Shown here: positions 7,041 to 15,587 of the stretch, piece by piece
Layout of the letters: each line of letters starts with the position of its first letter
Position numbering within the stretch: the stretch's first letter is position 1
Assembly (NCBI GenBank): GCA_041567315.1
Contig: JBFGCA010000061.1
Coordinates: forward strand, 1-27,957
DNA: 27,957 bases
Reading direction: 5' to 3'
Source: JBFGCA01 sp041567315
GTDB lineage: Bacteria; Acidobacteriota; Thermoanaerobaculia; Multivoradales; JAHEKO01
The notes under the pieces: generated by a model
Told to the model about the DNA's origin: nothing
Seen by the model: only the letters and a program-made list of their open reading frames with translations
The model's database searches: none
Made by a program: the position numbers and the translations under genes

Positions 7041-8468
7041 TCAGACGTCGGGCTCCACCACCGGCGCCGCCTCGACCCCGGCCCGCGCCGGGGCCACCAC
7101 CTCGTCCAGGAACTCCTCGACCTGGGCCGCGGAGCGGCCGGTGAAGCGCTGCGGATCGAGCAGCTTCTCGATCGCTTCGGCGGGCATCCGGAAGTCGGGG
7201 TCGGCGGCGATGCGCTGGAGCAGGGGGTTGGCGGCGCCGCCGGCCACCGCCTCGTGGGCCTCGAGGCTGTAGGCCCGCAGCCGCTCGTGGAGCTGCTGGC
7301 GGTCGCCGCCGCGCACCGTGGCCTCGACCAGGATCGGCTCGGTGGCCATGAACGGCAGCTCGCGTCTCACCCGGTGGGCGATCTGCCGCTCGTTCACCGT
7401 CAGTCCGGCGGTGATCGAGGCCGCCAGCACCAGCACCGCGTCGGCGGTCAGGAAGGAGTCGGTCAGCACCAGCCGCCGGTTGGCCGAGTCGTCCAGGCTG
7501 CGCTCGAGCCACTGGGTGGCGGCGGTGAGGCCGCCGTTGAGCGCGTCGGTCAGCAGCCGACGCGCGAGGCCGCAGAGCCGCTCGGAGCGGATCGGGTTGC
7601 GCTTGTAGGCCATCGCCGAGGAGCCCACCTGGGCGGCGCCGAACGGCTCGGCCAGCTCGCCCATGCCCTGGAGCAGCCGCAGGTCGGTGCCCATCTTGTG
7701 GGCCGACTCGCCGATCCCGGCCAGCACCGCCAGCAACCGCGAGTCCTGTTTGCGGGGATAGGTCTGGCCGGTTACCGGCCAGCTCCTGGCAAAGCCCAGG
7801 CGGGCCGCGAACCGGCGGTCGAGCTCGCGCACCTTCGAGTGGTCGCCGCCGAACAGCTCGAGATAGCTGGCCTGGGTGCCGGTGGTGCCTTTGACGCCGC
7901 GGCAGCGCAGCCCGCTCGCCAGCCGCCGGACCTCCTCCAGATCGCTCACGAAGTCCTGCAGCCACAGACAGGCGCGCTTGCCGACGGTGGTGAGCTGGGC
8001 GGGCTGCAGATGGGTGTAGGCCAGGGTCGGCAGGTCGCGGGTCCGGCGCGCGAACGCCGCCAGCTCGCCGATCACCGCCGCAAGGCGGGTGGCCAGCAGC
8101 TCCAGCGCCTCGCGGACCAGCAGGCCGTCTGCGTTGTCGGTGACGAAGGCGCTGGTGGCTCCCAGGTGGAGGATGCGGCCGCCGTCGCCGGCCTGCTCGG
8201 CGAAGTGGCGCAGGTGGGAGACCACGTCGTGGCGGGTCTGGCGCTCGATCTCCGCCACCCGGGCGAGGTCGAGCCCCGGCGCCGCCCTTCGCAGGGCTTC
8301 GAGCTGGGCGTCGGCGATCGGCAGGCCCAGCTCCTGCTGGCACTCGGCGAGCGCGATCCACAGCTCGCGCCACAGCGCGTAGCGGTGGGCGGCGGAGAAG
8401 ATCCGCGCCATCTGCGGAGAGGCGTAGCGCTCGTAGAGGGGGTTCTGCGGGGAGGCGTCGCCGGGCAT
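7041..8468 (-). CDS. purB: Adenylosuccinate lyase
   Basis: This fumarase/aspartase superfamily enzyme acts twice in purine synthesis, splitting SAICAR and adenylosuccinate to release fumarate. I use the ATG at 8468 (475 aa, starting MPGDASPQNPLYERY) rather than the upstream ATG at 8507, whose extra 13 residues are Ala-rich. Neither start has a good Shine-Dalgarno. Key motifs are HLGATSAFVTDNAD, the catalytic histidine of THLQPAQ (about H153), GVKGTTGTQASY and the signature loop GSSAMAYKRNP with the catalytic serine (about S283/S284). The length and the motif details resemble the longer, eukaryote-like PurB group more than the short Bacillus form. It lies between the RdgB-like gene and rlpA on the same strand. 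Confidence 0.95.
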   Translation of the reverse strand: MPGDASPQNPLYERYASPQMARIFSAAHRYALWRELWIALAECQQELGLPIADAQLEALRRAAPGLDLARVAEIERQTRHDVVSHLRHFAEQAGDGGRILHLGATSAFVTDNADGLLVREALELLATRLAAVIGELAAFARRTRDLPTLAYTHLQPAQLTTVGKRACLWLQDFVSDLEEVRRLASGLRCRGVKGTTGTQASYLELFGGDHSKVRELDRRFAARLGFARSWPVTGQTYPRKQDSRLLAVLAGIGESAHKMGTDLRLLQGMGELAEPFGAAQVGSSAMAYKRNPIRSERLCGLARRLLTDALNGGLTAATQWLERSLDDSANRRLVLTDSFLTADAVLVLAASITAGLTVNERQIAHRVRRELPFMATEPILVEATVRGGDRQQLHERLRAYSLEAHEAVAGGAANPLLQRIAADPDFRMPAEAIEKLLDPQRFTGRSAAQVEEFLDEVVAPARAGVEAAPVVEPDV

Positions 8469-8519
8469 CGGAGCAGCCGCGGCGACTCTACCAGCGACCG
8501 CAGCCATCAGGAGGCGGGG

Positions 8520-9176
8520 TCAGCGGGCTCGCTCGGCGAGGCGACCGGCCAGCTCGCGCCAGGCGCGGCCGCGGTGCCCGACTTGGTCTTTGACCTCCGG
8601 CGGCATTTCGGCGTAGGTCAGGGAATGTCCCTGCGGCTCGAAGACCGGGTCCCAGCCGAAGCCGCCGTCGCCGCGGGGTGGCAGCACCAGGCGCCCGGCG
8701 GTGACGCCCTCGGCGATCACGGTAGCGGCGCCGTCGGTCCACAGCAGCGCGCACCGCGCGGTCGCGGTCGGGTCGTCCAGGGTCACGGCGGTGCGCGCGA
8801 TCCCGTCCGCCCCGACCGCCGCCAGCATCCACCTGACCAGCGGTCCGGGAAAGCCGCCTAGCGCCGTCAGCTCGAGTCCGGTCTCTTCGACCACCAGCGG
8901 CCGGCCGGGCAGGCTCCCGAGCCTCTCGAGAGCGGTCGCCGCCTTGGCCCGGAGCACCTCGTGGAGGTCCAGGGACTGGATCTCGGGCAGCTCGAGCTCG
9001 ATCGCCTCCAGGGCGGCGCCGCACAGGCGGCGGGCCTCCGCCAGCTTGCCGGGGTTGCCGGTCACCAGCACGCTGCCGGCGAGGACCGGCGGCAGCTCCG
9101 GTTCGGAGGCCCGGTCGGCGGGCCCCCCGTGCGGCGGCCCGGAGCGGCCGTCCGTCCGGCCTTCAGCCGGCGTCAA
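8520..9176 (-). CDS. RdgB/HAM1-like non-canonical purine NTP pyrophosphatase
   Basis: The 218-aa product belongs to the Ham1/RdgB/ITPA family, which hydrolyses XTP, dITP and ITP to the monophosphate and pyrophosphate and keeps deaminated purines out of nucleic acids. Visible motifs are VTGNPGKLAEA (38-48), EIQSLDLHEVLRAKAATAL, VVEETGLEL (95-103) and GFGWDPVFEPQG. Two positions look unusual: VEETGL replaces the usual acidic D-[ST]-G motif with Glu, and the typical SHRGRA reads GHRGRA. The start is TTG 9176, preceded by GGAGG at 4-nt spacing and overlapping the end of coaE by 14 bp. The first 35 residues are low complexity, so the GTG at 9071 (183 aa) is an alternative. Confidence 0.85.
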   Translation of the reverse strand: MTPAEGRTDGRSGPPHGGPADRASEPELPPVLAGSVLVTGNPGKLAEARRLCGAALEAIELELPEIQSLDLHEVLRAKAATALERLGSLPGRPLVVEETGLELTALGGFPGPLVRWMLAAVGADGIARTAVTLDDPTATARCALLWTDGAATVIAEGVTAGRLVLPPRGDGGFGWDPVFEPQGHSLTYAEMPPEVKDQVGHRGRAWRELAGRLAERAR

Positions 9177-9765
9177 CCGACCTCCGGCGCAGCTCGGCCA
9201 GCAGCTCCTCGAACTGCCGGCGCAGCTCGTCGAGCGAGCCGTCGTTGCGTAGCACGTGATCGGCCGCCGCCACCCGCTCGGCCTCCGGCGCCTGGGCGTC
9301 CAGCCGGCGGCGGGCCTCCGCGGTGTCGAGACCGCGCGCCACGGCGCGCCGCACCCGCACTTCCGGGTTGGCCTCCACGGTGACCACGTAGTCGAAGTCG
9401 CCGGTCATCCCGGCCTCGACCAGCAGCGGCACTTCGACCACCACGGGTCCGTCCCGGTCGAAAGCCAGCTCGTCGAGCCGCGCCCGCACCAGCGGGTGGA
9501 CCGCCGCCTCGAGCCGCCGTCGCGCGGCCGGGTCGCCGAACACCCGGGCGGCGAGCCGCCGGTGATCGACCGCCCCTTCCGGGTCGAGAAACCCCGCGCC
9601 GAACAGCGCGCGCACCGCCGCCGCGCCGGCGCCATCCGGGGCGTACAGCTCGGCCACCACCCGGTCGGCGTCGAGCACCGTCAGCCCGGCCTCGCGCAGC
9701 CAGCCGGCGACCGTCGACTTGCCGGCCGCCAGACCGCCGGTCAGCGCCACGCGCAGCGCCGTCAT
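9163..9765 (-). CDS. coaE: Dephospho-CoA kinase
   Basis: The 200-aa length is typical of CoaE, which phosphorylates the ribose 3'-hydroxyl of dephospho-CoA in the last step of coenzyme A synthesis. The P-loop reads GGLAAGKST (10-18). It is followed by LDADRVVAELY (about 31-41), where the conserved aspartates sit, then HPLVRARL, VVEVPLLVEAG and YVVTVEANPEVRVRR. A lid-like RR..AQ segment and DHVLRNDGS close the protein, all standard for the family. It lies 34 bp downstream of folD and overlaps the RdgB-like gene by 14 bp, so the three are probably one transcript. The start is the ATG at 9765; no strong ribosome site is seen. Confidence 0.95.
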   Translation of the reverse strand: MTALRVALTGGLAAGKSTVAGWLREAGLTVLDADRVVAELYAPDGAGAAAVRALFGAGFLDPEGAVDHRRLAARVFGDPAARRRLEAAVHPLVRARLDELAFDRDGPVVVEVPLLVEAGMTGDFDYVVTVEANPEVRVRRAVARGLDTAEARRRLDAQAPEAERVAAADHVLRNDGSLDELRRQFEELLAELRRRSVDAG

Positions 9766-9799
9766 GCGGCGGCGCTCGCCCGGCGGCGCTGGGAGCTGC

Positions 9800-10747
9800 T
9801 CATGGTGCGGCGGCGGCCGGGACCGGCAGTCCGAGACGGCGGCGGCAGGCGGTCAGCGTGTTGACCAGCAGCATGGCGACGGTCAGCGGGCCGACGCCGC
9901 CCGGCACCGGGGTGATCGCCGCCACCCGCGGCGCCACGCGGTGGAAGTCGACGTCGCCGGCCAGCGCCCAGCCGCGGCTCTCGAAGCCCGCCCGCCGCTT
10001 GGCGTCGCCAGGAAACAGCCGCTCGAGCAGCTCGGGGTCGGCGATCCGGTTGATCCCGACGTCGATCACCACAGCGCCCGGCTGGACGTGCTCCGGCCCG
10101 AAGAACCCCGGCCGGCCGATGGCGGCGACCAGCAGATCGGCCCGCCGGCAGTGCTCCTCGAGCCCGGCGGTCCGCGAGTGACAGAGGGTCACGGTGGCGT
10201 GCGCGGCCAGCAGCAGCGCGGCCAGCGGCTTGCCGACGATCGCGCTGCGGCCGACGATCACCGCGTGGCGGCCCTGGAGCGGGATCTTGCAGCGCCGCAG
10301 CAGCTCGAGGATGCCGCCGGGGGTGGCGGGCGCGAAGCCCGGCTGCCCGAGCCACAGCCGTCCGACGTTCTCGGGGTGGAAGCCGTCGACGTCCTTGTCG
10401 GGACGGACGCGCGCGAGACAGCGGTCGGCCGCCAGACCGGGGGGCAGCGGCAGCTGGACCAGGATGCCGTCCACCTCGGGGTCCTCGTTGAGCCGGTCGA
10501 GGAGGGCCAGCAGCTCGGACTCGGACGCCGCGGCCGGCAGCTCGAGAGTGCGGCTGCGGATCCCCACCTCTTCGCAGGCCCGGGCCTTGTTGCGGACGTA
10601 GACCGCCGAAGCCGGGTCGTTGCCGACCAGCATGGCGGCCAGACCCGGCGCGCGGGCGCCCGCCCGGCCCAGCTCCTCGACTCCGGCCGCCACCTCGGCG
10701 CGCAGCTCGGCCGCCACCGCCCGGCCATCCAGCAGGCGGGCGCTCAC
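9800..10747 (-). CDS. folD: Bifunctional methylenetetrahydrofolate dehydrogenase/cyclohydrolase
   Basis: This 315-aa protein interconverts 5,10-methylene-, methenyl- and 10-formyl-tetrahydrofolate with NADP, feeding purine and formyl-Met synthesis. Active-site residues sit at the same numbers as in E. coli FolD: Y50 and K54 (YVRNKA), Q98 (VQLPLP) and D121 (DKDVDG). The nucleotide site shows VGRSAIVGKP (165-174) and the C terminus has PVPGGVGPLTVAMLL. The usual PCTP motif reads PATP (Ala141 for Cys). The GTG start at 10747 overlaps the ubiE stop (GTGA at 10744-10747), and only this start gives the family-typical N terminus SARLLDGRAVAAEL. It is slightly longer than usual because of an Ala/Pro-rich tail. 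Confidence 0.96.
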   Translation of the reverse strand: MSARLLDGRAVAAELRAEVAAGVEELGRAGARAPGLAAMLVGNDPASAVYVRNKARACEEVGIRSRTLELPAAASESELLALLDRLNEDPEVDGILVQLPLPPGLAADRCLARVRPDKDVDGFHPENVGRLWLGQPGFAPATPGGILELLRRCKIPLQGRHAVIVGRSAIVGKPLAALLLAAHATVTLCHSRTAGLEEHCRRADLLVAAIGRPGFFGPEHVQPGAVVIDVGINRIADPELLERLFPGDAKRRAGFESRGWALAGDVDFHRVAPRVAAITPVPGGVGPLTVAMLLVNTLTACRRRLGLPVPAAAAP

Positions 10748-11490
10748 GACCCCCCGCCCGCAGAGCGACCCGTCGCGACGCCCGTGTACAGGCAGACGAC
10801 GCCGGCCGACAGGTCGCGCCAGCGCCCGTCGCAAAACCCCGCCCGGTGCATCCGCTCGACGAACTGCTCGCGCTGCGGGAACTCCAGCACCGAGTCCCGC
10901 AGGTAGGAGTAGGCCGACCCGCTGGGGGAGAGCAGGGCGCCGATGCGCGGCAGCAGCCGCCGGAAGTAGAACAGGTAGAGCGCCCGCAGCGGCCGCAAGC
11001 GGGGCAGCGCGAACTCGAGGATGGCGACCCGGCCCCCCGGGCCGAGGACCCGGGCGATCTCGGAGAGCGCGGCGTCCAGGCCGGAGACGTTGCGCAGGCC
11101 GAAGGCGACGGTGAGGCCGTCGACGCTGCCCGCGGACAGCGGCAGCGCCAGCGCGTCGGCGGCCAGACCGGCCGGCCGGCACCCGGGCGGCGAGTGGGCC
11201 CGCCGGTACTTGTTCCTGGCCAGGGCCAGCATCGGCAGGCAGAAGTCCGCCGCCGCCACCCGCAGGCCGCGCCGCCACAGGGCCAGCGCCTGGTCGCCGG
11301 TCCCGCAGCACAGGTCGAGCGCGCGGCTGCCGGGCGCCAGCTCGAGCGCCGCCGCCGCCAGCCGCCGCCAGGCGACGTCGCGCCGCGCCGACAGCAGACG
11401 GTTCAGCAGGTCGTAGCGCGGGGCCACCGCCGCGAACATGTCGCGGATGCGGGCGGCGCTCTTGTCCAGCCCCGCGCTCGCCGACACCAT
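10744..11490 (-). CDS. ubiE: Demethylmenaquinone/ubiquinone C-methyltransferase UbiE/MenG
   Basis: This 248-aa SAM-dependent methyltransferase performs the C-methylation of demethylmenaquinone (and of the ubiquinone precursor where that quinone is made). The SAM site is LDLCCGTGDQAL (around residue 58), followed by VAAADFCLPML. The family hallmark FGLRNVSGLDAAL lies in the centre, and the end is LSAGVVCLYTG. The start chosen is the ATG at 11490 (MVSASAGLDKSAARIRDMFA); a longer open frame exists upstream but adds only Arg-rich sequence. A -10-like TACACT lies 7 nt before this ATG on the minus strand, with no Shine-Dalgarno, so the mRNA may be leaderless. It heads the minus-strand group with folD, coaE and following genes. 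MenG is more likely if the host is an acidobacterium. Confidence 0.92.
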   Translation of the reverse strand: MVSASAGLDKSAARIRDMFAAVAPRYDLLNRLLSARRDVAWRRLAAAALELAPGSRALDLCCGTGDQALALWRRGLRVAAADFCLPMLALARNKYRRAHSPPGCRPAGLAADALALPLSAGSVDGLTVAFGLRNVSGLDAALSEIARVLGPGGRVAILEFALPRLRPLRALYLFYFRRLLPRIGALLSPSGSAYSYLRDSVLEFPQREQFVERMHRAGFCDGRWRDLSAGVVCLYTGVATGRSAGGGS

Positions 11491-11497
11491 ATTCGTT

Positions 11498-11503
11498 AGT
11501 GTA
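11498..11503 (-). promoter_or_regulatory. Candidate -10 box for ubiE (leaderless spacing)
   Basis: On the minus strand the hexamer TACACT lies 7 nt upstream of the ubiE ATG at 11490. No clear -35 box is present at 16-18 bp upstream. The spacing would put the transcription start at or next to the ATG. This is a weak call taken alone. Confidence 0.35.
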
Positions 11504-11620
11504 GCCTGCCCGCGGCGGCGATCTCTGGAGCGGGTCAGCTCGGCCAGCGCCCGGAAGAGGCGCCCCGGGCGGCTCCCGCACCGACCTTGCAAGCTGACCC
11601 GCGCCACGACCCTCCAGCCC

Positions 11621-11650
11621 TTGACAGCCCGCGCGGCGCGCTCTTATGAT
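11621..11650 (+). promoter_or_regulatory. Sigma-70 promoter of the rplM operon
   Basis: A perfect -35 box TTGACA (11621-11626) and a -10 box TATGAT (11645-11650) are separated by 18 bp. This is the closest match to consensus in the window. Transcription should start near 11657, giving a leader of about 65 nt before the rplM ATG at 11722. Confidence 0.85.
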
Positions 11651-11661
11651 CATCCTTCTTG

Positions 11662-11700
11662 CCTTGCAAGGGGCAGGGAGATTTTCGCCAATCTCTGGCG
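11662..11700 (+). promoter_or_regulatory. Structured leader of rplM with overlapping hairpins
   Basis: The leader holds the palindrome CCTTGCAAGG (11662-11671). Two short helices that cannot easily form together follow: GAGATT (11678-11683) with AATCTC (11690-11695), and CGCCA (11686-11690) with TGGCG (11696-11700). Autoregulation of rplM-rpsI by L13 is known in E. coli, so a protein-binding leader is plausible, but this is inferred from sequence only. Confidence 0.4.
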
Positions 11701-11721
11701 TATCGATAACAGGGCAACGAG

Positions 11722-12156
11722 ATGTTCAGGACCTACAGCCCCAAGCCGGGGGAAGTGGAGCGTACGTGGTACGTCCTCGACGCCGACAACCTGCCGCTGG
11801 GCCGGGTCTCGTCGGCGGCCGCCCGCCTGCTCACCGGCAAGCACAAGCCGGTCTGGGCGCCCCACGTGGACACCGGCGACTTCGTCATCGTGATCAACGC
11901 CGACAAGACGGTGCTCACCGGGCGCAAGGAGGACCAGAAGGTCTACTACCGGCACAGCCAGCATCCGGGCGGTCTCAAGGCGGAGAGCGCCGCGGCGCTA
12001 CGCCAGCGCCGTCCGGAGCGGCTGGTCGAGCGCGCCGTGCGCGGGATGCTGCCCAAGAACCGGCTCGGCCGGCGGCAGCTCCGCAAGCTCAAGGTCTACG
12101 CCGGGCCGGAGCACCCGCACCAGGCGCAGAGGCCGACGGCGATGCCGGTGGGCTGA
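11722..12156 (+). CDS. rplM: 50S ribosomal protein L13
   Basis: The 144-aa product is a normal-length L13, an early assembly protein of the large subunit that binds 23S rRNA. Recognisable features are WYVLDADNLPLGRVSSAAARLL (beginning at about residue 16), the GDFVIVINADKTVLTGRK segment and the basic VRGMLPKNRLGRRQLRKLKVYAG core. It ends with the GPEHPHQAQ motif and a short tail. It is the first gene after the consensus promoter at 11621-11650 and is followed 31 bp later by rpsI, the usual L13-S9 pair. The ATG at 11722 has only a weak purine-rich site (AGGGCAACGAG) before it. Confidence 0.97.
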   Translation: MFRTYSPKPGEVERTWYVLDADNLPLGRVSSAAARLLTGKHKPVWAPHVDTGDFVIVINADKTVLTGRKEDQKVYYRHSQHPGGLKAESAAALRQRRPERLVERAVRGMLPKNRLGRRQLRKLKVYAGPEHPHQAQRPTAMPVG

Positions 12157-12187
12157 GCGGTTCCGCAAACCATCCAAGGAGTCATCG

Positions 12188-12580
12188 GTGAGCGATCTTC
12201 AGTACTACGGGACCGGCCGTCGCAAGGACGCCGCCGCCCGTGTCTTCCTGCGACCGGGCAGCGGCGGAGTGGCGATCAACGGCCGCGAGCTGGAGACCTT
12301 CTTCCCCAACAAGGTGCTGCGGATGATGGTGCGCCAGCCCCTGCTGCTGACCGAGACCGCCGACAAATTCGACATCCACGCCACCGTCCGCGGTGGCGGC
12401 GCCGCCGGCCAGGCCGGCGCGGTGCGCCACGGCATCTCCCGAGCCCTGCTGCAGTACAACGCCGAGCTACGGGAGCGCCTCAAGGGCGCCGGCCTGCTGA
12501 CCCGGGACCCGCGGCAGAAGGAGCGCAAGAAGTACGGTCAGAAGGGCGCCCGCGCCCGCTTCCAGTTCAGCAAGCGGTAG
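12188..12580 (+). CDS. rpsI: 30S ribosomal protein S9
   Basis: The 130-aa product is full-length S9. Its C-terminal basic tail reaches the P-site tRNA; here it ends in RARFQFSKR, with the invariant terminal Lys-Arg. The N terminus has YYGTGRRKDAAARVFLRPG (the typical YYGTGRRK motif). The middle shows VRGGGAAGQAGAVRHGISRAL and LLTRDPRQKERKKYGQKGAR. The GTG start at 12188 is supported by AAGGAG about 7 nt upstream. It follows rplM as in most bacteria, and rpsB follows after 32 bp. Confidence 0.97.
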   Translation: MSDLQYYGTGRRKDAAARVFLRPGSGGVAINGRELETFFPNKVLRMMVRQPLLLTETADKFDIHATVRGGGAAGQAGAVRHGISRALLQYNAELRERLKGAGLLTRDPRQKERKKYGQKGARARFQFSKR

Positions 12581-12612
12581 CCGGCGCGACAGGGAGGACA
12601 AGGAGGTTGTCT

Positions 12613-13398
12613 GTGGAAGCCATCAGCATGAAGGAGCTGCTCGAAGCGGGGGTCCACTTCGGGCACCAGACGCGGCGCTGGAACCCGAAGATGAAGCGCT
12701 ACATCTTCGGCAAGCGCAACGGCATCTACATCATCGACCTCCAGATGACGCTGGCCCTCATCGAGGAGGCCTGCGAGTTCGCGCGCCGGCTCGGCCGCGA
12801 CGGCCGGCGGCTGCTGTTCGTGGGCACCAAGCGCCAGGCGCAGTCGGTGATCGCCGACGAGGCCCGGCGCTGCAGCCAGTACTTCGTCACCCACCGCTGG
12901 CTGGGCGGCACCCTGACCAACTTCATCACCATTCGGGCCTCGGTGGAGCGGCTCAAGGACATCGAGCAGCGGCTCGGCGACCCGGACAGCCCGCTGACCA
13001 AGAAGGAGCTGCTGCGGCTGGAGCGCGAGCGCCTCAAGATGACCCGCAACCTCGAAGGCATCCGCGACCTCGAGAGGCTGCCCGACGCCATCTTCGTGGT
13101 CGATCCGAAGAAGGAGCACATCGCGGTCGCCGAGGCCAACAAGCTGGGGATCCCGGTGATCGCCATCGTCGACACCAACTGCGATCCGGAGGAGATCGAG
13201 TACGTCATCCCCGGCAACGACGACGCCATCCGCACCATCCGTCTGCTGACCTCGAAGATCGCCGACGCCTACATGGAGGGAGCGGCCGAGACGCGGCGCC
13301 AGCTCGAGGTCGAGAGCAAGGAGGAGGAGGCCGGGGAGGCGGCGGTGCCGGCGCCCGAGGCCTCGCCGGTCGCCGAGAGCGCGGCGTCGAGCCAGTAA
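12613..13398 (+). CDS. rpsB: 30S ribosomal protein S2
   Basis: The product is S2 of the small subunit (261 aa). The start is set by the ribosome binding site: AGGAGG at 12601-12606 sits 6 nt before GTG 12613. An in-frame TTG at 12607 directly abuts the AGGAGG and cannot be used; the ATG at 12628 is possible but would lie too far away. S2 motifs are LLEAGVHFGHQTRRWNPKM, YIFGKRNGIYIIDL, LFVGTKRQAQ, RWLGGTLTNF and the PVIAIVDTNCDP segment. After the conserved core there is an acidic, Ala/Glu-rich tail of about 30 residues, seen in many bacterial S2 proteins. It is followed by a GC-rich hairpin and tsf. Confidence 0.97.
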   Translation: MEAISMKELLEAGVHFGHQTRRWNPKMKRYIFGKRNGIYIIDLQMTLALIEEACEFARRLGRDGRRLLFVGTKRQAQSVIADEARRCSQYFVTHRWLGGTLTNFITIRASVERLKDIEQRLGDPDSPLTKKELLRLERERLKMTRNLEGIRDLERLPDAIFVVDPKKEHIAVAEANKLGIPVIAIVDTNCDPEEIEYVIPGNDDAIRTIRLLTSKIADAYMEGAAETRRQLEVESKEEEAGEAAVPAPEASPVAESAASSQ

Positions 13399-13410
13399 CC
13401 TTCCCCCCCG

Positions 13411-13437
13411 GCGGGCGGCGGGGCCCCGCCGGCCCGC
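13411..13437 (+). promoter_or_regulatory. Strong GC hairpin between rpsB and tsf
   Basis: The arms GCGGGC-GGCGGGG (13411-13423) and CCCCGCC-G-GCCCGC (13424-13437) are complementary apart from one bulged G. No T-run follows, so it is not a classical terminator. It could slow polymerase, protect the mRNA end or modulate tsf relative to rpsB. Confidence 0.45.
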
Positions 13438-13509
13438 TCGCCGCTGCCGGCGTTTCCAGCGTGCAGCGGCGCCGCGGCGGCCCGCGACCGACCTCAGAGG
13501 AGAGTTTTC

Positions 13510-14154
<645 letters not shown>

Positions 14155-14206
14155 GGGCCCCCCAGCCGAGCACCCCCCATCCGAGCGCTCTCATCTCATC
14201 GCCACC

Positions 14207-15016
14207 GTGACCGCCGCCCGCAAGCCCGCCTATCGCCGCATCCTGCTCAAGCTGTCGGGCGAGGCCCTGATGGGCTCGCAGCCGTTCGGCATCGACGAGC
14301 CGGTGGTGGCGCAGGTGGCTGGCCAGATCCAGCAGGTCTGGGAGCTCGGCGTCCAGACCGCCGTCGTCATCGGCGGTGGCAACATCATCCGCGGGCTGGC
14401 GGCCAGCCACCGCGGCATCGACCGGGTGACCGGCGACTACATGGGCATGCTGGCCACGGTGATCAACGCCCTGGCTCTCCAGGACGCGCTGGAGAAGCGT
14501 GGGGTCACCACCCGGGTGCAGACCGCGATCGAGATCCGCGACGTGGCCGAGCCGTTCATCCGCCGGCGGGCCATCCGCCACCTCGAGAAGGGGCGGGTGG
14601 TCATCTTCGCCGCCGGCACCGGCAACCCCTACTTCACCACCGACAGCGCGGCGGCGCTGCGGGCCAACGAGATCCACGCCGAGGTGCTGCTCAAGGCGAC
14701 CTCGGTGGACGGCGTCTACACCGCGGACCCGCGGCTCGACCCCGGGGCCACCAGGCTCGACACGCTGACCTACCAGCAGATCCTCGAGCAGGACCTCCAG
14801 GTGATGGACACCGCGGCGATCAGCCTGTGCCGCGACAACGGCATCCCGATCGTCGTCTTTCGGCTGATGGAGCCCGGCAACGTCCGGCGGGTGGTCTGTG
14901 GCGAGCCGGTGGGCTCGCGGGTCGAGCCCGGTCCCCGCCGTCGCGGCCGCCGCCGCCCGGTGGCGGTGGAAAGGAGCACGGGCGGCGCCGCCAAGCCCGG
15001 CGAGGAGGGGTCATGA
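14207..15016 (+). CDS. pyrH: UMP kinase with C-terminal basic extension
   Basis: PyrH phosphorylates UMP to UDP and belongs to the amino acid kinase fold. The start taken is GTG 14207 (269 aa), 52 bp after tsf, because KPAYRRILLKLSGEAL follows at the family's usual distance; no Shine-Dalgarno is visible. Motifs are KLSGEALMG, VVIGGGNIIRG, DYMGMLATVINALALQDALE and the UMP/ATP-site segment GNPYFTTDSAAALRA, then VDGVYTADPR. The canonical enzyme of about 240 aa would end near VCGEPVG. Here about 34 extra residues follow, rich in Arg, Pro and Gly (GPRRRGRRRPVAVE). That region also encodes the frr ribosome site, and its stop overlaps the frr start (ATGA). Confidence 0.95.
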   Translation: MTAARKPAYRRILLKLSGEALMGSQPFGIDEPVVAQVAGQIQQVWELGVQTAVVIGGGNIIRGLAASHRGIDRVTGDYMGMLATVINALALQDALEKRGVTTRVQTAIEIRDVAEPFIRRRAIRHLEKGRVVIFAAGTGNPYFTTDSAAALRANEIHAEVLLKATSVDGVYTADPRLDPGATRLDTLTYQQILEQDLQVMDTAAISLCRDNGIPIVVFRLMEPGNVRRVVCGEPVGSRVEPGPRRRGRRRPVAVERSTGGAAKPGEEGS

Positions 15017-15567
15017 AGGAGCTGTTTCGCGAGATCGAGCTGAAAATGAAGGGGGCTCTGGACCACTTCCACGAAGAGCTCAAGCACCTGCGCACCGGCC
15101 GCGCTTCGCTGGCCATGCTGGACGGCGTGATGGTCGACTACTACGGGGCGCCGACGCCGGTCAACCAGGTCGCCAACCTGGCGGTGCCCGACGCCACCCT
15201 GATCGTGGTCCAGCCCTACGACCCGTCGCTGATCGCGGCCATCGAGCGGGCCATCCTGCAGGCCAACCTGGGTCTCAACCCGTCCAACGACGGCAAAGCG
15301 ATCCGCGTCCCGGTGCCGCAGCTCACCGAGGAGCGCCGCAAGGAGATCGTTCGCATGGCGCACGACCAGGCCGAGAACGCCCGCAACGCCGTCCGCCAGG
15401 CGCGGCGCGAGGGCAACGACCATCTCAAGCAGATGGAGCGCGACAAGGAGATCGGCCAGGACGACGAGCACCGCGGCCAGCAGGAGCACCAGAAGCTCCA
15501 CGACCACTACATCGCCGAGATCCAGAAGGCCCTGGACAACAAGGAGAAGGACATCCTCCAGGTGTAG
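15013..15567 (+). CDS. frr: Ribosome recycling factor
   Basis: The 184-aa product has the normal RRF length (about 185). RRF works with EF-G to split the post-termination ribosome. The three-helix bundle begins MKELFREIELKMKGALDHF and has ELKHLRTGRASLAMLDGVMVDYYGAPTPVNQVA, which holds the conserved RTGRAS motif. The hinge and second domain follow (VVQPYD and NLGLNPSNDGKAIRVPVPQLTEERRKE). The ATG at 15013 is preceded by GAGGAGGGG, and it overlaps the pyrH stop by four bases. The pyrH-frr order is standard. Confidence 0.98.
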   Translation: MKELFREIELKMKGALDHFHEELKHLRTGRASLAMLDGVMVDYYGAPTPVNQVANLAVPDATLIVVQPYDPSLIAAIERAILQANLGLNPSNDGKAIRVPVPQLTEERRKEIVRMAHDQAENARNAVRQARREGNDHLKQMERDKEIGQDDEHRGQQEHQKLHDHYIAEIQKALDNKEKDILQV

Positions 15568-15587
15568 GCGGCCGGGACCGCCGACCG

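Noticed and set aside
12607..12612. TTG at 12607 as the rpsB start
   Set aside because: It directly abuts the AGGAGG ribosome site; the GTG at 12613 has the right 6-nt spacing.
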